Positions 1-6,260 of a stretch of 6,260 nucleotides of DNA are shown in pieces. Under the pieces are notes generated by a model that saw only the letters and a list, made by a program, of their open reading frames with translations, was not told the DNA's origin and did not search any database. Position 1 is the first letter of the stretch. Each line of letters opens with the position of its first letter. Position numbers and translations under genes: made by a program. The stretch is from JAVXTH01 sp036642795 (GTDB taxonomy: Bacteria; Bacillota_I; Bacilli_A; Erysipelotrichales; Erysipelotrichaceae): assembly GCA_036642795.1 (NCBI GenBank), contig JAVXTH010000052.1:1-6260 (forward strand), written 5' to 3'.

Positions 1-1415
1 GTAAAGATTGGTTGTTTGTTTACGATTTTTAAATCCAAATCATTTACTTCAATTTGCTTATGATCACATACATCTTTCAAACTGTTTAATAAGGTTTCAC
101 TCTGTGATAATAATAAAGTTTCACTTTCATTTAATGTGATGGCTTGCTTATGAATCATAGTAAGGAAATAATTGTAGTCACTTAGTTTCACAAAACCTAG
201 ATTGGCATCCGCAAGTTTCGCAATCGATGAACCTTGCTTTTTATTTGTTTCATTTATATAAGGAAATAAATCACTGATATTATAAATGATCTCATCATTT
301 CCAAATATATTAATATTCATATCATGAATCGATTCAATTTGATCGACAAAAGGAAATTTATAATACTCTAACATATCAAGTTTTGAATCAAAAGAATGAG
401 CTTGTTGATCATAATTAATATTCCAAATGCTCATATCGACCGGCGTGGCATGAATCAAACTTTTTGAAATGGTTTTATTCATATTGATCCCACTTGATAA
501 AGCCCCAATTGATATAAACAACATTAAACAAATCATGCTGATGGAAGTACTTGATGAATTAATCGAGGCATTAATTTGTCTTAATGAAAACATATTTAAA
601 CCACGATAATATAAGTTTGTTCGCTTCACTAGTTGTAACATAAAACCGGATAAGGAAGTAAAGAACAAGAATGTACCAATACCTCCACATAAGATAATAC
701 GGATCAAAGGACCTAGCATCGCTTGAGTTAAACCAATGCTTAAAATCTCATAATAAGCAAAACCAATGAGCCAAAGTGACAAAGCAAACAACAGAATATT
801 TAAAGGGACGGATTGTAACTTTAGTTTCTCATGTTTTTTGTTTGCTTGAAGTAAATCGATTAGTTTAAATTTATTTAAAAGATAAACATTAAAGAATAAG
901 ACAAGCACAAAGATGAAAAAGAAAGATAAAATCGTTATGATAAAAGCATGAAAGGAAAAGATAAAATGAAATCGTTGGACATTCGCAATAAATAAATTAG
1001 CGATAAAAGCACTCATCAATTGTGAAAACACAAGTCCTAATATAAGACCAGTAACTAAGGATATCATACCGATTAAGATTGTTTCATAACATAAGATGAG
1101 CGATATCTTTTTATTCTCCATCCCCTGTAACATATAAATACCAAATTCTTGTTTTCTTCGTTTAATTAGGAATTGATTCGCATAGAGAATTAAGAAACCT
1201 AATACAATACTTACAAAAATAGATAAGAAATTGAGAATAATGACAAACTGATCCATAATCATTGAATTTGTTTTCGTAATCTCAATAATTGCTTGCTGTT
1301 CATTAAACGTATTAAACGTATAAAAGATGCAAACCGAGATACTTAAGGTTAAGAAATAAATCAAATAATCTTTATAACTCTTTTTCACATTCGCAAGCGC
1401 TAGTTTAAAGTACAT
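1..1415 (-). CDS. second BceB/FtsX-type ABC transporter permease, C-terminal part outside window
   Basis: This is the N-terminal 471 codons of a large permease; the frame stays open to the window edge, so the C-terminus lies outside. By family, such proteins pair with a MacB-like ATPase to remove or free targets from peptide antibiotics at the membrane, and they act as sensors for a partner kinase. It starts MYFKLALANVKKSYKDYLIY. Hydrophobic segments lie near residues 16-36, 55-79, 106-132, 155-180, 203-221, 234-256 and 287-310, followed by an extracellular region from about 311. The FtsX-family cytoplasmic motif KRRKQEFGIYMLQGM is at about 85-99. It is a clear paralogue of the upstream permease: 31 of the first 37 residues match and the two align without gaps to at least residue 220. 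The visible extracellular part (NYDQQAHSFDSK onward) shows no obvious likeness to the other copy. AAAGGA about 6 nt before the ATG is the ribosome site, 12 nt after the upstream stop. An extra TM-rich end of roughly 190 residues is expected off-window. Confidence 0.93.
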   Translation of the reverse strand, partial: MYFKLALANVKKSYKDYLIYFLTLSISVCIFYTFNTFNEQQAIIEITKTNSMIMDQFVIILNFLSIFVSIVLGFLILYANQFLIKRRKQEFGIYMLQGMENKKISLILCYETILIGMISLVTGLILGLVFSQLMSAFIANLFIANVQRFHFIFSFHAFIITILSFFFIFVLVLFFNVYLLNKFKLIDLLQANKKHEKLKLQSVPLNILLFALSLWLIGFAYYEILSIGLTQAMLGPLIRIILCGGIGTFLFFTSLSGFMLQLVKRTNLYYRGLNMFSLRQINASINSSSTSISMICLMLFISIGALSSGINMNKTISKSLIHATPVDMSIWNINYDQQAHSFDSKLDMLEYYKFPFVDQIESIHDMNINIFGNDEIIYNISDLFPYINETNKKQGSSIAKLADANLGFVKLSDYNYFLTMIHKQAITLNESETLLLSQSETLLNSLKDVCDHKQIEVNDLDLKIVNKQPIF

Positions 1416-1427
1416 GTTTATTCCTTT

Positions 1428-3425
1428 CTATTTATATAAAATTCGTTTATAACCACTATAAGTTACTAAGAAATAGATACCATAAATTAATATAATAATT
1501 CCCATTGTAACAAGTGAAGATTGAAGGATATTACCTTCACCAATAATTAATACCAGGTTGCTAACGACATTAATACCAACAATAGCATGAATTGTTCCAA
1601 GTAGTAAAGGCAACATGAAGTAAATGGCAATCTGCATAAAAACAGAGTGATCCATCATTCGTTTTTCACAACCAATATCCGATAAAATAGCATATCGTTT
1701 TTTGTTCTCATCTGCTTGGGCTAATTGTTGAAGCGCTAAAATGACTGCACTGGATAGGATAAAGATAATACCTAAATAAAGCCCAATATAAGTAAACATC
1801 ATTGACATACCGATGGAATTCTCTCTTACCTCATCACTGCTTACTAATTGATAGCCGTGTTGGTAAGGATAGTTTTCTACTTCTGGATCAAGGGCAGCAA
1901 CTTTTGTTTCGATAATCTTTGTAAACTGTTTTGAAGAAACGCCTTTTTTTAAATCTACATTCCAATAAGACGTTGATAATTCGGCTTTTTCATTAATCAA
2001 AGAATCATCAATTACAATGCCTAGAAATACATTACTAATGTGGTTGGTTGTTGCCAAGTTATTCTTTACATATTCATCATTAACAATTTTGATTTCATGA
2101 TCAAAAGCAGTGAATTTATAATCTTCTTTCATCATTGCTTTAACCCAATCATCAATCATATCAAGCGTTGAAAAGACATAGCCTTCATCCTTATTTAATG
2201 AAATAGGGTCGTAGCCTTGTTGTTTTAAACTCTCATTAAATTGTGATAATTTTATATATTCAAAGAAAACAGTAGAATCATTTGTGATAAGCCCTCCCTT
2301 ATTCCCAAATAAAGAAGTCATTTCCTTGTTTCGATTTACTTGATCAACATAAACATTCATAAAATCCTCATTTTTAATATAAGTATCTTTATCAATCTTT
2401 AGTTCATCCACAGCATCTTTTGCTTCTTGTTGATAGATATTAAAAGAATAATCATAGGGAGTCGTTTTCTTCAAAGTTGAATTAATGCTGTTTCTTAAGG
2501 ACATACCTGTTGCAATTGCACCAATACTTAAGAGTAACATCAAACATACAATACTCATCGATAAGAAATTAGAATTAATCTTCGCATTAATCTGACGTAA
2601 TACAAACATATTTAAGTTACGATAGTAAAACTTTTTACTTGTCTGAACAAATTTTAATAGAAATCCTGATAGTGACATAAAGAATAAAATCGTTCCAACA
2701 ATCCCAAAGATAAATATTTGAGGTATTTTATCAACATACATCAAACCATATTTAAGACCCCAATGATAAGCAAAACCAATTAAGATTAGGGAAAGTAGGA
2801 ATAAGATAACGGAAACATATAAGTTCTTAACCTTTAATTCTTCATGTTTGTGGGAAGCATTTAATAAATCAATTAATTTAAAACGACTTAAGACAAAACT
2901 GTTTAAAGCCATTACAAATAAGAAGATAACAGAGAAAGAAAGAATTGTTAAAATGGTAGCCTCTTTTGAGAAGATAAAATGAAAGTTTAATTCTACTTCA
3001 AAGAGGGAAGCGGTAAGAATGGTTAAATATTGAGATAAGATATAACCTAAACATAAACCAGTGATTAAGGATAAAATACCAATCATAAAGGTTTCGTAGA
3101 TAATAACTTTTGAGATATTCTTTTTTGGCATGCCAAGTAAGGTATATAAACCAAACTCTTGTTTACGGCGTTTAATTAAGAAATTATTGGCATATAGAAT
3201 TAAAAAAGCTAATACAATCGCAACAAAGATCGAAAGAAACATAAGAATCATATTGATGGATTCAATGATTTCACTTTGCGCTTGGGATAAAGATAAAACA
3301 GCTTGCTGTGCTTGGAAACTATTAAAAGCATAAAACAAACAAACGGAAAATGCTAAGGTAAGGAAATAAATTAAATAATCTTTGTAACTCTTCTTAACAT
3401 TTTTAAGGGCAAGTTTAAAGTACAT
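1428..3425 (-). CDS. BceB/FtsX-type ABC transporter permease (665 aa, complete)
   Basis: Membrane subunit of a peptide-antibiotic resistance and sensing ABC transporter. The length and layout match the BceB family: ten predicted helices near residues 16-36, 57-79, 106-130, 155-180, 203-221, 234-256, 285-309, 541-563, 597-620 and 635-657, with one large extracellular domain of about 230 residues (310-537) between helices 7 and 8, the region linked in the family to ligand recognition. Typical FtsX-like cytoplasmic motifs are KRRKQEFGLYTLLGMPKK at 85-102 and ENKKRYAILSDIGCEKR at 573-589, probable ATPase coupling sites. The start overlaps the ATPase gene by 11 nt, suggesting translational coupling; an AGGGGG ribosome site lies about 11 nt upstream, rather far. 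A paralogous permease follows after 12 nt. The substrate (bacitracin-like, lantibiotic, or other lipid II-binding peptide) cannot be told from sequence alone. Confidence 0.95.
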   Translation of the reverse strand: MYFKLALKNVKKSYKDYLIYFLTLAFSVCLFYAFNSFQAQQAVLSLSQAQSEIIESINMILMFLSIFVAIVLAFLILYANNFLIKRRKQEFGLYTLLGMPKKNISKVIIYETFMIGILSLITGLCLGYILSQYLTILTASLFEVELNFHFIFSKEATILTILSFSVIFLFVMALNSFVLSRFKLIDLLNASHKHEELKVKNLYVSVILFLLSLILIGFAYHWGLKYGLMYVDKIPQIFIFGIVGTILFFMSLSGFLLKFVQTSKKFYYRNLNMFVLRQINAKINSNFLSMSIVCLMLLLSIGAIATGMSLRNSINSTLKKTTPYDYSFNIYQQEAKDAVDELKIDKDTYIKNEDFMNVYVDQVNRNKEMTSLFGNKGGLITNDSTVFFEYIKLSQFNESLKQQGYDPISLNKDEGYVFSTLDMIDDWVKAMMKEDYKFTAFDHEIKIVNDEYVKNNLATTNHISNVFLGIVIDDSLINEKAELSTSYWNVDLKKGVSSKQFTKIIETKVAALDPEVENYPYQHGYQLVSSDEVRENSIGMSMMFTYIGLYLGIIFILSSAVILALQQLAQADENKKRYAILSDIGCEKRMMDHSVFMQIAIYFMLPLLLGTIHAIVGINVVSNLVLIIGEGNILQSSLVTMGIIILIYGIYFLVTYSGYKRILYK

Positions 3426-4182
3426 TAGAAGAATCGCCCCCTAGTAGGGTTACAACTTCAATAATACGATTAAAGAATTCTTTACGAGAATCATTGCCTC
3501 GTATAATCTCATTGAATATTTTCCCGTCTTTAATAAATAAGATACGATGGGCATAGGATGCGGTAAAAGCATCGTGAGTAACCATCATAATGGTCGCAGC
3601 TAATTGCGTGTTTAACTTTTCCATGGATTCAAGCAGCGTTCTAGAACTCTTAGAGTCTAATGCACCAGTTGGTTCATCCGCTAAGATTAAACTTGGATTG
3701 GTAATTAAAGCACGAGCACTAGCGACACGTTGCTTTTGACCACCCGATATTTGATAAGGATATTTACTTAATACATCTTCAATCTCTAACGTCTTGGCAA
3801 CTTCTTTAATTTTTTCATCGATGGTTTTCGGATTAACTTTTTGAATTGTTAACGCTAATGCGATATTTTCATAAGCAGTCATCGTATCTAATAAGTTAAA
3901 ATCTTGAAAGATAAAACCCAATTCTTCACGACGAAACTTAGCTAATTGACCACGTTGAAGCTTTGTGATGTCTTGTTGATTAATTAATATATTACCACTT
4001 GTAACTCGATCAATCGTAGAGATACAGTTTAATAAGGTTGTCTTACCAGAACCACTTGGTCCCATAACACCGACAAACTCACCTTTTTCCACATAGAACG
4101 AGATATTGTCAATTGCTTTTGTGATATTACCTTTACTTCCATAATATTTTTCTATCATTTGAACATCTAAAATATGATTCAT
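3415..4182 (-). CDS. ABC transporter ATP-binding protein, BceA/MacB/LolD-like (255 aa)
   Basis: Cytoplasmic ATPase that powers the two permeases encoded just downstream. All nucleotide-binding motifs are intact: Walker A GPSGSGKTT (41-49), Q-loop Q93 in FIFQDFNLLD, signature ISGGQKQR (145-152), Walker B LILADEP with catalytic E170, D-loop GALD (173-176) and H-loop H203 in VTHD. The ISGGQ signature and the FQDFNLLDTMTAYENI stretch are characteristic of the MacB/LolD/BceA group, whose members work by mechanotransmission with FtsX-like permeases rather than as classical exporters. The start is set by AGGAG 7 nt before the ATG; this site overlaps the TAG stop of the preceding small gene (10 nt between the genes). 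The last 11 nt overlap the first permease gene. The short C-terminal extension past residue 225 (ending GGDSSNVL) is ordinary for the family. Only one ATPase is visible for two permeases. Confidence 0.97.
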   Translation of the reverse strand: MNHILDVQMIEKYYGSKGNITKAIDNISFYVEKGEFVGVMGPSGSGKTTLLNCISTIDRVTSGNILINQQDITKLQRGQLAKFRREELGFIFQDFNLLDTMTAYENIALALTIQKVNPKTIDEKIKEVAKTLEIEDVLSKYPYQISGGQKQRVASARALITNPSLILADEPTGALDSKSSRTLLESMEKLNTQLAATIMMVTHDAFTASYAHRILFIKDGKIFNEIIRGNDSRKEFFNRIIEVVTLLGGDSSNVL

Positions 4183-4192
4183 GCTTTTTCTC

Positions 4193-4381
4193 CTAACATC
4201 TGTTTTTCAGATTTTGATCCATATGATCAAGTTTATACATAATAATAAATAGAATTAGAAATATTAAATCTATGGAATAAATCCAAGATGGAATATTTCC
4301 TGGTACGATAAACGCAATACATTGAATTGATCCTAAGATAAATAGAATGAATTCACTTCGAAATTTTTTCATTGTTTTCAT
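4193..4381 (-). CDS. small two-helix membrane protein, first gene of the transporter operon (62 aa)
   Basis: I do not recognise this family. The product has a basic N-terminus (MKTMKKFRSEF), two strongly hydrophobic segments at about residues 10-27 and 34-49, a short turn containing PGNIPSW, and a charged tail ending YKLDHMDQNLKNRC. That predicts a helical hairpin with both ends in the cytoplasm. Start choice: GGAGG lies only 1 nt before an ATG at 4387 but 7 nt before the ATG at 4381, so 4381 is preferred; the longer form (MYMKTM..., 64 aa) would begin at 4387. A third ATG at 4372 is also possible. The gene sits directly behind the predicted BceR-type operator and ends 10 nt before the ATPase start, so it should be co-transcribed with the transporter. 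Inferred roles are an accessory subunit of the transporter (compare the idea of VraH beside staphylococcal VraDE, without claimed homology) or a modulator of the kinase. Confidence 0.75.
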   Translation of the reverse strand: MKTMKKFRSEFILFILGSIQCIAFIVPGNIPSWIYSIDLIFLILFIIMYKLDHMDQNLKNRC

Positions 4382-4387
4382 ATACAT

Positions 4388-4394
4388 TCCTCCA
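4388..4394 (-). promoter_or_regulatory. ribosome binding site that decides the start of the small membrane protein gene
   Basis: On the minus strand the sequence reads TGGAGGA directly before ATGTATATG. The GGAGG core is too close to the first ATG (1 nt) and ideally spaced (7 nt) from the second ATG at 4381. This favours a 62-residue product. Confidence 0.7.
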
Positions 4395-4396
4395 GA

Positions 4397-4413
4397 TTAC
4401 AATACTATTGTAA
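4397..4413 (-). repeat. perfect 17-bp palindrome in the leader of the transporter operon
   Basis: Minus strand TTACAATAGTATTGTAA: 8-bp arms around one central G. It carries the same TTACA and TGTAA ends as the main operator but with 7 bases between them instead of 4. It ends 3 nt before the ribosome site of the small gene. It could be a secondary regulator site, a weak RNA hairpin (TTACAA-TAGTA-TTGTAA) near the translation start, or chance in AT-rich DNA. Confidence 0.5.
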
Positions 4414-4420
4414 GTCCTAA

Positions 4421-4449
4421 AGGATAATTGAGCCATTTAAGTATATAAC
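4421..4449 (-). promoter_or_regulatory. probable promoter of the transporter operon (position uncertain)
   Basis: A promoter is expected here because a terminator lies upstream and an operator adjoins. Two placements are possible. With -10 TATCCT (4421-4426) and a poor -35 GTTATA (4444-4449, 17-bp spacer), the operator sits just upstream of -35, the usual arrangement for an activator such as BceR. Alternatively the better -10 TATACT (4440-4445, five of six consensus bases) would place the operator over the -35 region. The weak -35 in either case fits an activator-dependent promoter. Confidence 0.4.
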
Positions 4450-4454
4450 AGATG

Positions 4455-4472
4455 CCTTACACTTTTGTAAGG
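4455..4472 (-). promoter_or_regulatory. BceR-type operator: perfect inverted repeat CCTTACA-AAAG-TGTAAGG
   Basis: Seen directly: 7-bp perfect arms with a 4-bp spacer. The core TTACA-N4-TGTAA matches the TnACA-N4-TGTAA site known for BceR-like response regulators of Firmicutes peptide-resistance modules. It lies about 75 nt before the start of the small gene and immediately after the terminator that ends the regulator/kinase transcript. Inferred: the phosphorylated response regulator encoded at 5516-6193 binds here as a dimer and activates the transporter operon. Confidence 0.82.
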
Positions 4473-4479
4473 TAAGACG

Positions 4480-4521
4480 ATATAAACAAAAGAGAATTCG
4501 GCTTAGAATCAAACCAAATTC
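4480..4521 (-). terminator. intrinsic terminator after the histidine kinase gene
   Basis: Beginning directly after the kinase stop codon, the minus strand reads GAATTTGGTTT, loop GATTCT, AAGCCGAATTC, then TCTTTTGTTTATAT. The arms form an 11-bp stem including two G-U pairs, followed by a T-rich tract, the standard Rho-independent form. It should separate the regulator/kinase transcript from the transporter operon, though readthrough is possible. Confidence 0.78.
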
Positions 4522-5529
4522 TTATTTGATTAAATTATGATTACTCATAGGGAAAGTAATGAAAACATTTGTGCCTTCTTCATCACTTGTCACATCAATT
4601 CCTAAATACAATTTATCGCAGAGTTTCTTACATAAGTATAAACCCATCCCGGTAGCTTTTTCATGAGTTCGTCCATTATTGCCAGTAAAACCTTTTTCAA
4701 AGACACGGGGTAAATCTTGTTTGCGAATACCACAACCATGATCTTTAATACTAAGGACAACATTCTCTTTATTAGAAAGGGCGCTTATCTCAATGGTTTC
4801 ATTATCTTTACTATATTTTAAGGCATTGTTAATGATTTGATCTAAGATAAATTCAACCCATTTTGAATCACTATAAACTTCTCCCTTAAGATTGTTTAAT
4901 TCAATTTTAATATTTCTTAGAATAAAAGTCTTTGAATGTTTACGAATAACTTGGTTAATGGAAGTCTTTAAACTCATTTTCTTAATCATATAATCCTTTT
5001 GTAAGGTATTACTTCTAGCATAAAATAAAGCTTGATCTACATATCCTTCTACTTTATCAATTTCTTCTTCCAAGCTTTGTGAAGCTTCACTGTTGTTGTT
5101 GGTTAGAATTAGTTTTGATGCAGCGAGCGGTGTTTTAATCTCATGCACCCATAATTCAATGTATTCTTTATATTCCTCTTGGGCATTGCGATAGAAACTG
5201 ACATGATCGTTCATGCTCTTATCAATGATTGATAAAGAATCATAAAAGATTTGACCATCCATGAATTCTGGTTCTTCAATAATTTCACTAATAAGATATT
5301 TCTTATCAAGATCATTTAATGCTTCATTTAAATTATTATAAAAAGAAGCACGACGCATATATTCAACAACTAAATTCGTGAGAATTAAAAACCATAATAA
5401 TAATTGCACAACAATGACGATTTCAGTTTGAACCTTTGTGATCAAAAAGAACATCTCAAAAACAATTGAAATAATAATTCCTAAGATTATAAAATATAAC
5501 TTTTCTTTAATATATTTAGATGTCTTCAT
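4522..5529 (-). CDS. intramembrane-sensing histidine kinase, BceS-like (335 aa)
   Basis: Membrane sensor kinase for the response regulator encoded just upstream. Two helices, about residues 11-31 and 36-56, are joined by only a few residues (around TKVQT), so there is no room for an extracellular sensor domain. That is the mark of the BceS group, which detects drug indirectly through its partner ABC transporter. A short cytoplasmic linker (57-115, likely helical) leads to the H-box WVHEIKTPLAASK with phospho-acceptor H129. The ATPase domain has the N-box QIINNALKYS (N234/N235), G1 box DHGCGI (263-268), F-box FEKGFTGNNGR (277-287) and G2 box TGMGLYL (293-299), all intact. The FTGxNGR and HExKTPxAAxK forms are typical of this subfamily. 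Its ATG overlaps the end of the regulator gene by 14 nt, implying translational coupling; AGG about 11 nt upstream is a weak ribosome site. A terminator follows at once. Confidence 0.96.
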   Translation of the reverse strand: MKTSKYIKEKLYFIILGIIISIVFEMFFLITKVQTEIVIVVQLLLWFLILTNLVVEYMRRASFYNNLNEALNDLDKKYLISEIIEEPEFMDGQIFYDSLSIIDKSMNDHVSFYRNAQEEYKEYIELWVHEIKTPLAASKLILTNNNSEASQSLEEEIDKVEGYVDQALFYARSNTLQKDYMIKKMSLKTSINQVIRKHSKTFILRNIKIELNNLKGEVYSDSKWVEFILDQIINNALKYSKDNETIEISALSNKENVVLSIKDHGCGIRKQDLPRVFEKGFTGNNGRTHEKATGMGLYLCKKLCDKLYLGIDVTSDEEGTNVFITFPMSNHNLIK

Positions 5530-6193
5530 ATAATAAATATCCTAATCCACGTTTTGTTTGAATTAAATCAGATAAACGTAAATAATCTAATTTCTTTCTT
5601 AAACGATTAATGTTTACCGTTAAAGTATTATCATCAACAAATAAATCACAATCCCACATATGTTGCATTAGTTCATTTCTAGAAACAATTTTATTCTTAT
5701 TTAAAAATAAACAATGCATAATTCTAAGTTCGTTTTTTGTTAAATCAATATTTTTATCTTGATAAGTAATCATGCTTTTAGATATATCCAAAGCTATTTC
5801 ACCAATTCTTAAAACATGTTCTTGATTTGATTCATAGACTCTTTTTAATACCGTTGATAAATGAGCCAGGAGTACTTGTAAATTGTAAGGTTTAGAAATA
5901 AAGTCATCTGCACCTAAATTAAGTGAGATTAGTTCATCCATATCACTGTTACGACTTGTCACAATAATAATTGGCATCGTACTAATTTTTCTTATTTCAC
6001 GACAAATTTGATGACCATCAACCATTGGTAAATTTAAATCAAGAAGTAAAAGATGAGGTTTCAATGTTTTAATCTCATCGATAATATTCTCAAAGTTATG
6101 AGGTGTTGATGTTTTATATCCGTTTTTGTTTAAGAAGTCACTTAATTCATCACGGATTTTTTTATTATCTTCGACAATTGCAATATGATACAT
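5516..6193 (-). CDS. OmpR/PhoB-family response regulator, BceR-like (225 aa)
   Basis: DNA-binding output protein of the two-component pair. The receiver domain (residues 1-118) has the acidic pocket E8/D9, phospho-acceptor D52 in LLLLDLNLP, the switch residue T79 in IIIVTSR and the conserved K101 in ISKPYN. The C-terminal winged helix (about 127-225) shows the OmpR-type pattern: LTKNELRIMHCL, the recognition region DDNTLTVNINRLRKKLD, and the closing wing TKRGLGYLL. DDNTLTVNxxRLRKKL is common in the BceR/VraR-like peptide-resistance group (inference from memory of the family). The start is supported by AAAGAGGTGA with about 7 nt from GAGG to the ATG. It is the first gene of its transcript and overlaps the kinase gene by 14 nt. 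The likely target is the inverted repeat at 4455-4472. Confidence 0.96.
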   Translation of the reverse strand: MYHIAIVEDNKKIRDELSDFLNKNGYKTSTPHNFENIIDEIKTLKPHLLLLDLNLPMVDGHQICREIRKISTMPIIIVTSRNSDMDELISLNLGADDFISKPYNLQVLLAHLSTVLKRVYESNQEHVLRIGEIALDISKSMITYQDKNIDLTKNELRIMHCLFLNKNKIVSRNELMQHMWDCDLFVDDNTLTVNINRLRKKLDYLRLSDLIQTKRGLGYLLYEDI

Positions 6194-6214
6194 AAAATCA
6201 CCTCTTTAATAATT

Positions 6215-6242
6215 ATTATACAATACTTTGTGAAATAGACAA
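6215..6242 (-). promoter_or_regulatory. sigma-A-like promoter of the regulator/kinase operon
   Basis: On the minus strand, -35 TTGTCT (6237-6242, four of six consensus bases) and -10 TATAAT (6215-6220, perfect) are separated by 16 bp. Transcription would start near 6208, giving a leader of about 15 nt that is little more than the AAAGAGGTGA ribosome site. No TnACA-N4-TGTAA operator is present, so this transcript is probably constitutive at a modest level. Confidence 0.7.
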
Positions 6243-6260
6243 ACCAAAAGAAAAGGATAT

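Noticed and set aside
1416..1427. Possible separate promoter for the second permease
   Set aside because: Only 12 nt lie between the genes and they hold just a ribosome site; no terminator or -10/-35 pair is visible, so co-transcription is simpler.
3130..3333. 67-codon open frame on the plus strand
   Set aside because: It lies wholly inside the first permease gene on the other strand, gives a low-complexity basic product and has no supporting context; a shadow of the real gene.
1..3425. Tandem permeases as an assembly artefact or a very recent duplication
   Set aside because: The copies differ at many synonymous and non-synonymous positions and have different extracellular domains, so they are distinct old paralogues.
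4995..5006. CCTTTTGTAAGG inside the kinase gene, sharing 11 bases with the operator
   Set aside because: Only one proper half-site, inside coding DNA (codons for Leu-Gln-Lys), with no promoter nearby; most likely chance.
6218..6233. TCACA...TGTAT in the promoter of the regulator gene as a possible autoregulatory operator
   Set aside because: The halves are separated by 6 rather than 4 bases and the second half departs from TGTAA; the overlap with the -10 box explains part of the likeness.
1..6260. CRISPR array, tRNA/rRNA, insertion sequence or phage features
   Set aside because: The window is nearly all coding on one strand with intact genes; no repeat-spacer pattern, transposase, or RNA gene was found.

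Overview
This AT-rich window looks like a chromosomal segment of a low-GC Gram-positive bacterium (Firmicutes, possibly an Erysipelotrichia-like lineage; the placement is a guess from composition and gene style). All genes lie on the minus strand, so the locus reads from position 6260 down to 1. The five visible stop codons are TAA (three) and TAG (two), no in-frame TGA was seen, and Trp is TGG, so the standard code fits.

The locus is a complete Bce-type antimicrobial-peptide sensing and detoxification module cut off at the left edge. First (6260-4522) comes a two-component system: an OmpR-family response regulator behind a good sigma-A-like promoter, overlapping by 14 nt a small intramembrane-sensing histidine kinase with almost no extracytoplasmic loop. 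A strong intrinsic terminator begins directly at the kinase stop codon. Next is a 134-nt control region holding a perfect inverted repeat, CCTTACA-AAAG-TGTAAGG, which matches the TnACA-N4-TGTAA operator known for BceR-type regulators. A second, differently spaced palindrome lies just before the next gene.

The second transcription unit (4387 down to beyond 1) encodes a 62-64 aa two-helix membrane protein, a MacB/LolD-like ABC ATPase, and two tandem paralogous FtsX/BceB-type permeases. The first permease is 665 aa and complete; the second is cut by the window edge after about 471 codons. The two permeases align without gaps through the first membrane block but have unrelated-looking extracellular domains.

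Inferred working model: the kinase cannot sense a ligand alone and relies on the transporter as sensor. Flux or ligand binding at the permease(s) activates the kinase, the regulator is phosphorylated at D52 and binds the operator at 4455-4472, and this raises transporter expression. The regulator/kinase pair is transcribed separately, at a probably basal level. The less standard parts are the two large permeases sharing one ATPase (a layout also known from the clostridial CprABC type), the small membrane protein placed first in the inducible operon, and the second palindrome over its leader.
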